NCBI GenBank assembly: GCA_003157445.1 | Contig: PMJN01000043.1 | Span: 9,338-31,998 of the forward strand | Origin: Micrococcales bacterium | Lineage (GTDB): Bacteria; Actinomycetota; Actinomycetes; Actinomycetales; Dermatophilaceae | DNA: 22,661 nucleotides | Direction: 5' to 3' | In this document: in pieces, positions 1 to 6,837 of the stretch | Layout of the letters: each line of letters begins with the position of its first letter | Numbering within the stretch: the stretch's first letter is position 1 | The notes under the pieces: model-generated | Databases searched by the model: none | Seen by the model: only the letters and a program-made list of their open reading frames with translations | Told to the model about the DNA's origin: nothing | Translations under genes and position numbers: made by a program

Positions 1-1
1 G

Positions 2-463
2 ACGTATGTGACGCCCAAGTATCCCAACCTGTTCGGCGTCGGCATCGCCTTTGCACCGCCGCACCCGATCTCGCGGCCACGGAAAAGCCCCAAGGGGACC
101 GTCATTTCGCCGGCACCGCCGCGAACCGGCATGCCCTCTGGGCTCATGGGTCGCCAGGTCGCGCGAAGCATCGCCGACATGATCCAGAAGGGCGCCACGA
201 CGCCGACCCACACGGCGTCAATGGCCGAGATGGGTGCGGCCTGCGTCGCCTCAGCGGGCGCAGGGTTCCGCAAGGGATCCGCAGCGTCGATGACGATGTT
301 CCCCGTCGTGCCCGACTACGTGAGGTTCCCCGGTTACGGCCGCAGCCTCACGGAGACAACAGGGGAGATCGGTCTCGCAGGGCACTGGATCAAGCACATG
401 CTCCACGTCATGTTCATCTACAAGGCGAAGGGCCGGCCCGGGTGGTTTCTGGTGCCGGAATGA
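2..463 (+). CDS. Sulfide:quinone oxidoreductase-like flavoprotein, C-terminal part (5' end outside window)
   Basis: The reading frame is open from the window edge, so this is the last ~153 codons of a longer gene; the GTG at 8 is internal. The start reads TYVTPKYPNLFGVGIAF, which resembles the C-terminal FAD-domain strand of sulfide:quinone oxidoreductases (SQR) and related NAD(P)/FAD oxidoreductases. The tail (KHMLHVMFIYKAKGRPGW) fits the amphipathic membrane-binding C-terminus of that family. SQR oxidises sulfide at the membrane, passes electrons to quinone and yields protein-bound or soluble persulfide. The neighbouring persulfide-dioxygenase/rhodanese gene and rhodanese regulator fit that role. 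The catalytic cysteines and FAD-binding N-terminus are outside the window, so SQR cannot be separated from other members of the superfamily. Confidence 0.72.
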   Translation, partial: TYVTPKYPNLFGVGIAFAPPHPISRPRKSPKGTVISPAPPRTGMPSGLMGRQVARSIADMIQKGATTPTHTASMAEMGAACVASAGAGFRKGSAASMTMFPVVPDYVRFPGYGRSLTETTGEIGLAGHWIKHMLHVMFIYKAKGRPGWFLVPE

Positions 464-497
464 GTGATATGACGACGTCCCCCGGAGGGCGACACCG

Positions 498-707
498 ATG
501 AGCGCAACACAGCCCACCCCGGGCCCCAGCCACGACGAGCGCGGGACACCCGTAGCAAGGGCCGTTCCCGACAATCTCGCCTCATCCACCGCCCCTATGC
601 CGACCAAGCACACGGTGCGGATGCGCACCAACCTTCCAGTTCAGGTCATGCGCTTCGCAGTCGTGAACCTCAAGATGCTCCGAATGGTGCTCAAGTCGCA
701 CAACTGA
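498..707 (+). CDS. Small conserved-looking hypothetical protein (69 aa)
   Basis: The ORF begins at an ATG with a good GGAGG ribosome-binding site at 484-488, and starts 34 bp after the SQR-like gene on the same strand, so it is probably cotranscribed. The N-terminal half is polar and proline-rich (residues 1-40). The last ~28 residues (RMRTNLPVQVMRFAVVNLKM then LRMVLKSHN) form a basic, amphipathic-looking helix that could touch the membrane or a partner protein. No known domain is recognised. Its position suggests an accessory role in sulfide oxidation, but that rests only on neighbourhood. The strong RBS and the contrast between a variable front and an ordered tail argue that it is a real gene. 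Confidence 0.55.
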   Translation: MSATQPTPGPSHDERGTPVARAVPDNLASSTAPMPTKHTVRMRTNLPVQVMRFAVVNLKMLRMVLKSHN

Positions 708-887
708 CTGAGCCGCACCCGATGTGGCCGCCCGTCGCCGGAGCCGTTTCGGGTGAGGCGAACCAAGACCCGTTCGTGAGTGAACTCGCGCGCACGAGAG
801 GACATGGCCATCGCTGCGTAAGTATTGACCCCCTCGCTGAGGTTCGGTAAGCGGTTCTTGTGGTAGCTGCTGTGTCGTGGCCTTGGT

Positions 888-1060
888 CAGCGGGTGCTGG
901 GCAGACCTCGCGCCCTGCCAGCCGGTCATCCCGCCCTGGACGTCGTGGACCTGCTGGAATCCGAGACCGTGCATCAGCTCAGTGGCCTCGAACTGCGGTT
1001 TCCGGTCTGGCAGTACACGAAGTAGCTCTTGCCCTTGTCCAGGGCCTCCAGCTCCACGCT
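888..1060 (-). pseudogene. Rhodanese (sulfurtransferase) remnant, frameshifted and truncated
   Basis: On the minus strand the frame ending at 974 reads LDKGKSYFVYCQTGNRSSR, the active-site strand and CxxGxRS-type loop of a single-domain rhodanese. It then runs into a stop. A different frame starting at 974 continues with HGLGFQQVHDVQGGMTGW, the usual C-terminal rhodanese helix and GGMxxW end. Restoring one base (AGGCC to AGGGCC) near 983 joins the two into one rhodanese tail. The N-terminal half of the domain (DVR..E...GHIPGA) is absent; upstream is the palindrome at 1085-1126. The gene is therefore dead both by truncation and frameshift. A sequencing error could explain the frameshift but not the missing N-terminal half. 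Confidence 0.75.
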
Positions 1061-1084
1061 AGAGGAGGGACCCGATTGGTGGCT

Positions 1085-1126
1085 CCTTCCCAGCACTATA
1101 CCTGGGGGGGTATAGTTCTGGGAAGG
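1085..1126. promoter_or_regulatory. Long palindrome, candidate CsoR/CstR-family operator
   Basis: CCTTCCCAG (1085-1093) pairs with CTGGGAAGG (1118-1126), and ACTATACC (1095-1102) pairs with GGTATAGT (1109-1116), around a TGGGGG centre. That is 17 of 18 pairs. An A/T-rich TATACC..GGTATA inverted repeat around a G tract is the style of operator used by CsoR-family repressors, including the persulfide sensor CstR. It ends 31 bp before the start codon of the persulfide dioxygenase-rhodanese gene. No CsoR/CstR gene lies in this window. A stem-loop acting in RNA is an alternative. Confidence 0.6.
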
Positions 1127-1157
1127 AACCGTCCGCTCGAGTAACCTGGAGCCCGCC

Positions 1158-2552
1158 GTGCATTTCACCCACCACTATCTTGACTGCCTGTCCCAAGCCT
1201 CCTACCTGATTGGTGACACCACGACCGGGCAGGCAGTGGTCGTCGATCCCCGCCGCGACGTCCAGGAGTACCTGGATGAAGCCGCGGCGAACGGGTTGCG
1301 GATCGTCGGCGTGATCAACACCCACTTCCACGCCGACTTCCTGTCCGGCCATCTGGAGTTGGCGCAGGCCACCGGCGCCTGGATCGGCTACGGCCAGGCT
1401 GCTCAGGCCGAGTTCGAGATCCGCTCGCTGGCCGACGGGGAGCGGATCGCCCTCGGCGACGTCGTTCTGGAGATCATGGAGACCCCCGGTCACACCCCCG
1501 AGTCGATCAGCGTTCTGGTGTACGAGCACGCCGACGACGAGGTGGCATACGGCATCCTGACCGGCGACGCGCTGTTCATCGGCGATGTCGGTCGCCCCGA
1601 CCTGCTGGCCTCGATCGGTTTCACCGCCGAGGAACTAGGCCGCCAGCTTTACGACACCATCCAGCGCAAGATGATGAGCCTGCCCGACGCCGTCCGGGTC
1701 TTCCCCGCCCACGGTGCGGGCTCAGCCTGCGGCAAGAACCTGTCCACCGAACGACAGTCCACGATCGGCGAGCAGCGGGCACTCAACTACGCATGCCAGC
1801 CGATGGACGAGCGGACTTTCCTCGAGCTGGTAACCGCCGGCCAGCCCTCAGCACCCCCGTACTTCGTCTACGACGCGATCCTCAACCGCAAGGAACGCGA
1901 GGTCTACGACGCCGACAAACCCGTCAAGGCGCTGAACGACGCCGCCCTGGACGCCGCCCTGGCGCGCGGCGCGGTGCTGCTGGACACCCGAGACGCCGTC
2001 GACTTCGCCGCCGGCCACCTCGCCGGGGCGATCAACGTCCCGGCCGACGGCCGGTTCGCCGAGACCGCGGGTATGGTGCTGCGGCCGGAGCAGGACGTGG
2101 TCGTGGTCGCACCCGAAGGTCGCGAAAGCGAGGTCACGGTGCGGCTGGCCCGGATCGGGTTCGACCACGTGACCGGATACGTGGTCGACGTGGACGTGCT
2201 GATGGTGGCCCACGTCGACCGCGTGGAGCAGGCGAGCCGGCTAACCCCGGTGCAGCTTGCCGAGCTGATCGCGTCGCCGACCGCCGACGACGTGCCTGTC
2301 GTGCTCGACGTGCGTAACATCGGTGAGCTCGAGAGCGGTCACATCCCGGGCTCGATCCACATCCCCCTGGCCGAGCTCGCGCGCCGCGCCGACGACGTTC
2401 CCGCTGGCCGGCCGGTGGTCGTGTACTGTGCCGGCGGCTGGCGCTCGTCGGTTGCCGCCAGTTTGTTGCGGCAGACCGGTCGTCACGACACCTCCGACCT
2501 GCTGGGCGGATTCGCCGCGTGGCAGGCCATGCGCGAACCGGTCTCCGTCTGA
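1158..2552 (+). CDS. Metallo-beta-lactamase-fold persulfide dioxygenase fused to two rhodanese domains
   Basis: The 464-aa protein has an ETHE1/CstB-like metallo-beta-lactamase domain (residues 1-240). Its metal-ligand positions are THFHADFLSGH (H56, H58, D60), H112 in TPGHTP, D137 in LTGDALF and H185 in FPAHGAG. The family oxidises glutathione-type or other low-molecular persulfides to sulfite. Two rhodanese domains follow. The first (about 265-355) lacks a catalytic Cys (its loop reads VVVAPEGRES). The second (about 370-464) has an active loop, YCAGGWRS, with C424. The second His of the usual HxHxDH motif is Phe (DF), as I recall for CstB-like members. The start is ATG 1158, 31 bp after the large palindrome, which probably controls it. 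The cytosolic enzyme would detoxify persulfide made by the upstream SQR-like protein. Confidence 0.88.
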   Translation: MHFTHHYLDCLSQASYLIGDTTTGQAVVVDPRRDVQEYLDEAAANGLRIVGVINTHFHADFLSGHLELAQATGAWIGYGQAAQAEFEIRSLADGERIALGDVVLEIMETPGHTPESISVLVYEHADDEVAYGILTGDALFIGDVGRPDLLASIGFTAEELGRQLYDTIQRKMMSLPDAVRVFPAHGAGSACGKNLSTERQSTIGEQRALNYACQPMDERTFLELVTAGQPSAPPYFVYDAILNRKEREVYDADKPVKALNDAALDAALARGAVLLDTRDAVDFAAGHLAGAINVPADGRFAETAGMVLRPEQDVVVVAPEGRESEVTVRLARIGFDHVTGYVVDVDVLMVAHVDRVEQASRLTPVQLAELIASPTADDVPVVLDVRNIGELESGHIPGSIHIPLAELARRADDVPAGRPVVVYCAGGWRSSVAASLLRQTGRHDTSDLLGGFAAWQAMREPVSV

Positions 2553-2559
2553 CGCACCA

Positions 2560-2753
2560 GGCGAGGTCACTCTCGATGCCGTGCCAGGTGGAGGACTCTC
2601 CGTAGGTGAAACAGAGCACCGCCACCGCTGCCCCGGCATCGGCGAAGCCGGCCAAGACCGCGCCGAGGCCGAAAGACTCGCCGTAGGGGTGGGCGACCAC
2701 GGCCAGGACCGAACGCCGCGGCGGAAGGTGTCACCGGGATCGGGGCCGCTCAC
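2560..2753 (-). pseudogene. PIG-L/LmbE deacetylase N-terminal remnant
   Basis: The minus strand carries VVAHPYGESFGLGAVLAGFA followed by AVAVLCFTYGES, the N-terminal strand-helix-strand of PIG-L (LmbE-like) zinc deacetylases, normally AHPDDESFG....VLCLTHGE. The AHPDDE zinc motif is degraded to AHPYGE. A plausible start (GTG 2753, MSGPDPGDTFRRGV) sits 8 bp after the stop of the ArsR-rhodanese gene but is in another frame, so a frameshift lies near 2713-2720. Homology stops near 2560, about 8 bp before the convergent metallo-hydrolase gene ends, so some 150-200 codons are missing. This looks like a second gene of the arsR-rhodanese operon lost by deletion. Confidence 0.7.
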
Positions 2754-2760
2754 GGCAGGC

Positions 2761-3435
2761 TCACCCGCTGCCTGACTGGATCGGCATGCCGGCCAGTCGC
2801 CACTCGAGCATGCCCTCGCGCAGCCGTTTGGCCGAGCGGCCGTGCCGGGTCAGCAACCGCACCGCGTCGTAGGCGAGCACGCAGTACGCGCCGCGGCAAT
2901 ACGCGACCACCTGGACATCGGCAGGCAGCTCGGCCAGGCGCTGCTCAAGCTCTTCGACCGGCACGGACACCGCGCCCGGGATGTGCCCAGAGGCGTACTC
3001 GTGGCGCGGGCGGACATCGAGCACGACGACCTGCCCGCTTCGGGCACGGCGCAGCAGCTCCTCACGGGGCACGTCCTCGGCCTCGCCGGCGTCGTCCCCG
3101 CCGAGGTAGGCCGCGCGGGCCCGGTCGGCGTCGGCAAGGTGAGCGATGGCCACATCGCGCAGGCCGGCGTACAGACCCGCCACGTCGTCGCCGGCGAGCC
3201 GGTAGTGCACGCTCGTGCCTTCCTTGCGGGTGCGCACCAGCCCGGCCTGCCGCAGCGTCTGCAGATGCATCGACGTCGTGGACACCCCGACCCCCGCGGC
3301 TCGCGCCAGTGCATCGACGGTGCGTTCGCCCTGAGCCAGCAGATCGAGCAGATCCAGCCGCGTCGGGGCCGACAGCGCCTTACCAACCCGCGCGTACTGC
3401 TCGAACAGCTCGGTCTTGGCCGTTCGGTCAGCCAC
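2761..3435 (-). CDS. ArsR-family regulator with C-terminal rhodanese domain
   Basis: The 224-aa protein starts at GTG 3435. Residues 10-100 form an ArsR/SmtB winged helix (ALSAPTRLDLLDLLAQGERT, recognition helix VSTTSMHLQTLRQAGLV, wing KEGTSVHYRL). The classical ELCVCDL metal-binding helix is not present. Residues 120-224 are a rhodanese domain (VVLDVRPRHEYASGHIPGA) whose active loop is YCRGAYC, with C180 and C185. Known ArsR-rhodanese fusions are thought to sense or handle sulfane sulfur, which suits the locus. It is divergent from a 40-codon ORF and an MFS transporter, with an inverted repeat at 3442-3459 just upstream, so autoregulation and control of the transporter are likely. A second downstream gene (PIG-L) is only a remnant. 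Confidence 0.87.
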   Translation of the reverse strand: MADRTAKTELFEQYARVGKALSAPTRLDLLDLLAQGERTVDALARAAGVGVSTTSMHLQTLRQAGLVRTRKEGTSVHYRLAGDDVAGLYAGLRDVAIAHLADADRARAAYLGGDDAGEAEDVPREELLRRARSGQVVVLDVRPRHEYASGHIPGAVSVPVEELEQRLAELPADVQVVAYCRGAYCVLAYDAVRLLTRHGRSAKRLREGMLEWRLAGMPIQSGSG

Positions 3436-3441
3436 GGCATG

Positions 3442-3459
3442 TTCCAGTGGTCATTGGAA
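3442..3459. promoter_or_regulatory. Inverted repeat upstream of arsR-rhodanese, candidate operator
   Basis: TTCCA (3442-3446) and TGGAA (3455-3459) form a perfect inverted repeat with an 8-bp spacer. It lies 7 bp upstream of the ArsR-rhodanese start and within the divergent intergenic region of the MFS unit. Position and symmetry fit a self-binding site of the ArsR protein. Binding is inferred. Confidence 0.45.
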
Positions 3460-3516
3460 TACTGTAGCATTGTCGTTCGTGCGATACCCAACCACGGAAG
3501 CCGGTTTAGAGCCCTG

Positions 3517-3639
3517 ATGAGCGACGTCCCCGCCATTCCCCTGGTCGACATCGGTCGGACCGACGTCGCCGTCCTGGACCGTGGCCCCGCCGACTGGATG
3601 CGGCAGGCAGCCGGGGGCGGCTTGGAGACCGCGCGATGA
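3517..3639 (+). CDS. Small ORF (40 aa) translationally coupled to the MFS gene
   Basis: An ATG at 3517 opens a 40-codon frame (begins MSDVPAIPLVDIG) whose TGA overlaps the ATG of the transporter in an ATGA (3636-3639). Such an overlap normally signals translational coupling, so this may be a leader ORF or a small protein. No domain is recognised and the ribosome-binding site is weak. It could also be the remaining end of a lost gene, since the locus shows other decay. Confidence 0.4.
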   Translation: MSDVPAIPLVDIGRTDVAVLDRGPADWMRQAAGGGLETAR

Positions 3640-4937
3640 AAGCAACCGGCGCTGCCATCACGCTGGGCCTGCGACAGAACATCGCTCAGTTCATGCTGCT
3701 CGTTTCTGTCAACGCTCTGGTCGGCGGCACCCTCGGCCAGGAGCGCACGGTCCTGCCATTGCTGGCTGGCCAGGTTTTCCATCTGGATCTGTACACGAGC
3801 GCACTGACCTACATCCTGGCCTTTGGTCTGGCCAAGGCCGCCACCAACTACTTTGCCGGCACCCTCTCCGACCGGTACGGGCGCAAACCCGTGCTGGTCG
3901 CCGGCTGGCTGATCGCCATTCCCGTGCCCCTGCTGCTCATCCTCGGACCGTCCTGGGGGTGGATCGTCGCGGCCAACGTCATCCTCGGCATCAGCCAGGG
4001 ACTGACCTGGTCCACCACCGTGATGATGAAGATGGACCTCGTCGGCCCGAGCCGGCGAGGACTGGCCATGGGCTTCAACGAAGCCGCGGGATACCTCGGC
4101 GTCGCCGGAACAGCCCTGGCCACCGGCTACATTGCCGCCAACCACGGGCTGCGCCCCGGCCCCTTCCTGCTCGGCGCAGCCTTCATCGCCCTCGGGCTGG
4201 GACTCTCCGTGCTTTTCGTGCAGGAAACGCATCACCATGCGAAGGTCGAGGCAGCCAACCACGTCTCCGTGCACGCCCACGCCGTCTCAACCCTCAGCAA
4301 CCGGCAGGTGTTCACCCTCACCAGCTTCCGGGACAAGTCACTGTCCTCGGTCAGCCAGGCAGGCCTGGTCAACAACCTCAACGACGGCCTGGCCTGGGGA
4401 CTGTTCCCGATCCTGTTTGCCACGGCCGGGCTGAGCATCCAACGCATCGGCACCCTGGCCGCCGTCTATCCGGCAGTCTGGGGCGCCGGCCAGCTCATCA
4501 CCGGAGGTCTCTCCGACCGAATCGGCCGTAAATGGTTGATCGTCGGCGGGATGATCACGCAGGCAACGGCACTGGGGATGATCGCTTTCGGACACAGCTT
4601 CGGGGTCTGGCTCATCGCTGCCATCCTGCTCGGGGTCGGAACGGCCATGGTCTACCCGACGCTGCTGGCGGCTATCGGCGACGTCGCCCACCCCGAATGG
4701 CGCGCGCAGTCCGTCGGCATCTACCGCCTGTGGCGCGACGGTGGCTTCGCCGTCGGCGCGCTGCTGTCCGGACTTCTCGCGGACTCCTTCGGCATCCCGG
4801 CCGCCGTCGCCGTCATCGGCGTTCTCACGGCGGCATCCGGACTCGTTGTTGCCGCACGGATGCGCGGCACTGACCACCTTCGACCGGGTGTACCGGTCGA
4901 GTCGAGCGTCGCGAGCCCAAATCTCCTGCCGGCCTGA
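3636..4937 (+). CDS. Major facilitator superfamily transporter
   Basis: The 433-aa protein has the length and hydrophobic pattern of a 12-helix MFS carrier of the inner membrane. Between helices 2 and 3 is the signature loop SDRYGRKP (about residues 77-84), and the second half has the equivalent SDRIGRKW. The central loop is His-rich (ETHHHAK). The gene is divergent from the ArsR-rhodanese regulator and overlaps the preceding 40-codon ORF by 4 bp. The substrate cannot be read from sequence. The context suggests export or exchange of a sulfur compound, thiol or toxic anion, under control of the rhodanese-type regulator. It is the last gene before the island repeats. Confidence 0.85.
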   Translation: MKATGAAITLGLRQNIAQFMLLVSVNALVGGTLGQERTVLPLLAGQVFHLDLYTSALTYILAFGLAKAATNYFAGTLSDRYGRKPVLVAGWLIAIPVPLLLILGPSWGWIVAANVILGISQGLTWSTTVMMKMDLVGPSRRGLAMGFNEAAGYLGVAGTALATGYIAANHGLRPGPFLLGAAFIALGLGLSVLFVQETHHHAKVEAANHVSVHAHAVSTLSNRQVFTLTSFRDKSLSSVSQAGLVNNLNDGLAWGLFPILFATAGLSIQRIGTLAAVYPAVWGAGQLITGGLSDRIGRKWLIVGGMITQATALGMIAFGHSFGVWLIAAILLGVGTAMVYPTLLAAIGDVAHPEWRAQSVGIYRLWRDGGFAVGALLSGLLADSFGIPAAVAVIGVLTAASGLVVAARMRGTDHLRPGVPVESSVASPNLLPA

Positions 4938-5336
4938 CGTCGCGGGCACGGTGTCGTCGCCCATCCTGATGACGACTCGTTCGGTTTCTGGCGACTTTCC
5001 TGAAATCAGGCAGAAGGGCAGGTGCCCGGGTAAGGATGTGGATTCGAAGTCAGCGTTGCCGGCGCCATTGGTCTTGGCGACAACAGGATTTGAATCTGCG
5101 GCTTCTTCGTCCCGAACTTCACGCAGCCCAACCATGGTGGTGGCTGAGCACGCGATGACAGTATCCAAGCCCGCTGGATGGCGTGTCGCAGTGGTGGTGT
5201 TGCGGTACTTCGTTGCGGTACGGCTGCTACGACATCCCTGATGCTGACTCAGGCGCCCCATGCGGCCAGCAGGTCTTCGGGGCGCATAACGATGTCGGCG
5301 CTGGCGCCCGGGGCAAGCCCGCTGGGGCAGACCGCG
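4938..5336. other. Gene-poor stretch between MFS gene and left repeats
   Basis: No convincing gene is present. On the minus strand around 5252-5290 a frame ends in VMRPEDLLAAWGA and a stop, which has the look of an orphan protein C-terminus with its body missing. Near 5080-5115 there is a weak tRNA T-arm-like string (AACAGGATTTGAATCTGC). The stretch probably consists of debris from earlier insertions. Confidence 0.4.
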
Positions 5337-5396
5337 GACCTGCGCAAACACCGCTTGGCGCCACCGGGCTGGAACCGGCGACCTACGGATTCAAAA
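5337..5396 (-). repeat. Left repeat A: tRNA-3'-end-like attachment-site relic
   Basis: This 60-bp segment matches 21488-21547 at 53 of 60 positions by direct comparison. On the minus strand it resembles the anticodon-to-3'-end part of a tRNA (TTTGAATCCGTAGGTCG, then a GGTTCCAGC T-loop-like string). The 5' half of a tRNA is missing, so it is not a functional tRNA. It fits a residual attachment site of an integrative element. Confidence 0.65.
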
Positions 5397-5480
5397 ACGC
5401 GATGTGCCATCAGGCCCTTCTCCGGGACGGTTCGGTGGGGCGCGAAGGCAGATCTAAGCTTCTGACCAGCACAAATGCGA

Positions 5481-5524
5481 GGTGGGCCCCGTCGGGCTCG
5501 AACCGACGACTTACGGATTAAAAG
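5481..5524 (-). repeat. Left repeat B: tRNA-Lys-like 3' half (candidate attL)
   Basis: On the minus strand this reads CTTTTAATCCGTAAGTCG, then a T-arm GTCGGTTCGAGCCCGAC, then GGGGCCCACC. This matches the anticodon loop through discriminator of a lysine tRNA. The matching 5' acceptor strand (GGGCCCC) is absent upstream, so only the 3' half is present. The copy at 21663-21706 differs at one of 44 positions, in the same orientation. Homology continues on the island side to about 5640 (21821 on the right). Confidence 0.75.
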
Positions 5525-5640
5525 AACGGGAGATACCCGTTCAGAATGTTGGCGATCCGCCGATTCGTGCGTGGTTCGTTGACGCTGGCTGACACTGGTG
5601 AACACCTTTTTCCACCCTTGTGTGCCATAAATGTGCCATT
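5525..5640 (-). repeat. Extension of left repeat, with AHLWHT-coding motif
   Basis: This segment aligns imperfectly with 21707-21822 (shared strings such as TTCGTGCGTGGTT and GACGCTGGCTGAC). It ends in the paired motif TGTGCCATAAATGTGCCAT at 5621-5639, which also occurs as TGTGCCACAAATGTGCCAC at 21803-21821 and 21413-21431. On the minus strand the motif encodes MAHLWHT, followed by a short frame running toward the attachment-like site. This may be the last codons of a lost integrase, but that is inference. Confidence 0.5.
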
Positions 5641-5914
5641 GACCTCCAGTCTGCCCGTCCTGCTGACCATTGAGATCTCACCCGCAGTTCGACCTCCTGC
5701 CCGGTCGACGATTCGGTTGGAAATCGGAGCAATGACCCGGCGCGGTGGCGCAAGAGCGTCCGCGGCAGGTTCGCAGCATACTTCTTCGTCACCTGCAGAG
5801 GCGTCGCCCGGCGCCACCCGTGCGGGGCCCGCGGCACGCCCGCCGTGTTTCGATTCCGGATCTGCAGGACTTTAGTTTTCTGCGCCCGATTCTGGAGGTC
5901 GTGACCTTTCCGCG

Positions 5915-6646
5915 TCAGGCGGGTTGTCCGTTGGACGAGCTGAGGATGCCTCGTCGTTCGAGGACTGAGACAACGAAGTCGCCTTCGAGTCTCATGTGCT
6001 CTCGGCATGCCGCTTGGACGGCGTCGGGGTCGTTCGCCCTAAGCGCGGCAATGATTGCGGCGTGACCGCGGAGTGCTTCCGGGCTGGCAGGCGGGGGGAG
6101 TTCAAAGACGGACCGGGGCAGGTTTTGCGCCATGTACTTCAACATCCAGATCAGCCGCCGGCTGCCCCCGGTGCGATTAATGAGGGTGTGAAACTCCCAG
6201 TTGATTCCATGTTGTTTTTCCCGACCCTTCGTTTCGGACAGCTGGGCGTTGAGGCTCTGAAGGCGGTCCAGGACGGTATCGGTCATGTGGGAGATGGCTC
6301 TAGTCGCAGCGATGCCTTGAGCGGCACCATGGGCAGCGTAGTGATCTTGGATGTCTTCTCGGGTGATGGGGACGACGAAGGCCCCCTTGTGGGGCTCGCT
6401 TTCGACGAGCCCTTCAGCTTCAAGGGCAATCAGCGCTTCTCGAACGGGGAGTCGACTGACACCGAGAGATTCCGCGATAGCGTCTTGCGGTACACGTCCG
6501 CTCTGGTCCAGATCGCCGGCGAAGATGAGCTCCCGGATGTGATTGGCGACTTCGCGACCCAAGCTGGCACGGTTGACCTTCGGAGCGCTATGACGGCGTT
6601 CCGTGCTCGAGCCACTCGACCGGTTCGCTGGGGATCGTTCGACCAT
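5915..6646 (-). CDS. GntR-family transcriptional regulator, FCD (FadR/VanR-type) subfamily
   Basis: The 243-aa protein starts at ATG 6646 after a strong GGGAGG site (6652-6657). Residues 25-92 form a GntR winged helix (VANHIRELIFAGDL, recognition region AESLGVSRLPVREALIALEAEG, wing KGAFVVPI). Residues 97-235 form an FCD ligand domain with likely metal-ligand histidines H153 (WEFHTLI), H195 (GHAAIIAAL) and H217 (CREHM). FCD regulators usually bind an organic acid or CoA-ester effector and act as repressors of catabolic operons. It is divergent from the zinc alcohol dehydrogenase, and repeated GATCAAATAT strings lie in the shared intergenic region. It is the most likely local controller of the island pathway. 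Confidence 0.9.
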   Translation of the reverse strand: MVERSPANRSSGSSTERRHSAPKVNRASLGREVANHIRELIFAGDLDQSGRVPQDAIAESLGVSRLPVREALIALEAEGLVESEPHKGAFVVPITREDIQDHYAAHGAAQGIAATRAISHMTDTVLDRLQSLNAQLSETKGREKQHGINWEFHTLINRTGGSRRLIWMLKYMAQNLPRSVFELPPPASPEALRGHAAIIAALRANDPDAVQAACREHMRLEGDFVVSVLERRGILSSSNGQPA

Positions 6647-6683
6647 GACCTCCCCCGTCTACTAGACTGCTGCGTCGACTTCG

Positions 6684-6707
6684 GATCAAATATACATGCT
6701 TGCAAGC
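6684..6707. promoter_or_regulatory. Candidate GntR operator 1 plus 10-bp palindrome
   Basis: GATCAAATATACATG (6684-6698) shares its first 10 bases with a second site at 6765-6779. It runs into the perfect palindrome GCTTGCAAGC (6698-6707). It lies 38 bp upstream of the GntR start, where autoregulation would act. Assignment to the GntR protein is by position and repetition only. Confidence 0.4.
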
Positions 6708-6762
6708 TCGGCCGCTGACTCACTGGAGCTCTCAGGTGCGTCGCAGATCCACGGCTGGATCA

Positions 6763-6779
6763 TTGATCAAATATCAGAT
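6763..6779. promoter_or_regulatory. Candidate GntR operator 2
   Basis: TTGATCAAATATCAGAT contains the 8-bp palindrome TTGATCAA (6763-6770) and repeats GATCAAATAT from 6684-6693 in the same orientation. It sits 59 bp before the alcohol dehydrogenase start and could control that gene. Confidence 0.4.
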
Positions 6780-6837
6780 ACCCTCTCCCCAGGACCCTCG
6801 GCAGGTGGCCGAATCGGACGATCCTAGGGTGGTTGTG

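Noticed and set aside
2850..4280. Long minus-strand frame of 476 codons
   Set aside because: It lies antisense to the MFS gene and in a shifted frame across the ArsR-rhodanese gene. The translation is rich in Gly, Arg and Gln with no family pattern.
5481..5555. Complete tRNA-Lys gene on the minus strand
   Set aside because: The anticodon-to-3' part is good, but no 5' acceptor strand, D arm or anticodon 5' stem is present; the same holds at 21663-21735.
5641..5914. Possible gene between left repeats and the GntR gene
   Set aside because: Frames on both strands give basic, low-information translations and no motif was recognised; it is best treated as debris.
6700..6837. N-terminal extension of the alcohol dehydrogenase
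   Set aside because: It would overlap the candidate operators and adds 46 residues with no family resemblance; ATG 6838 gives the normal length.
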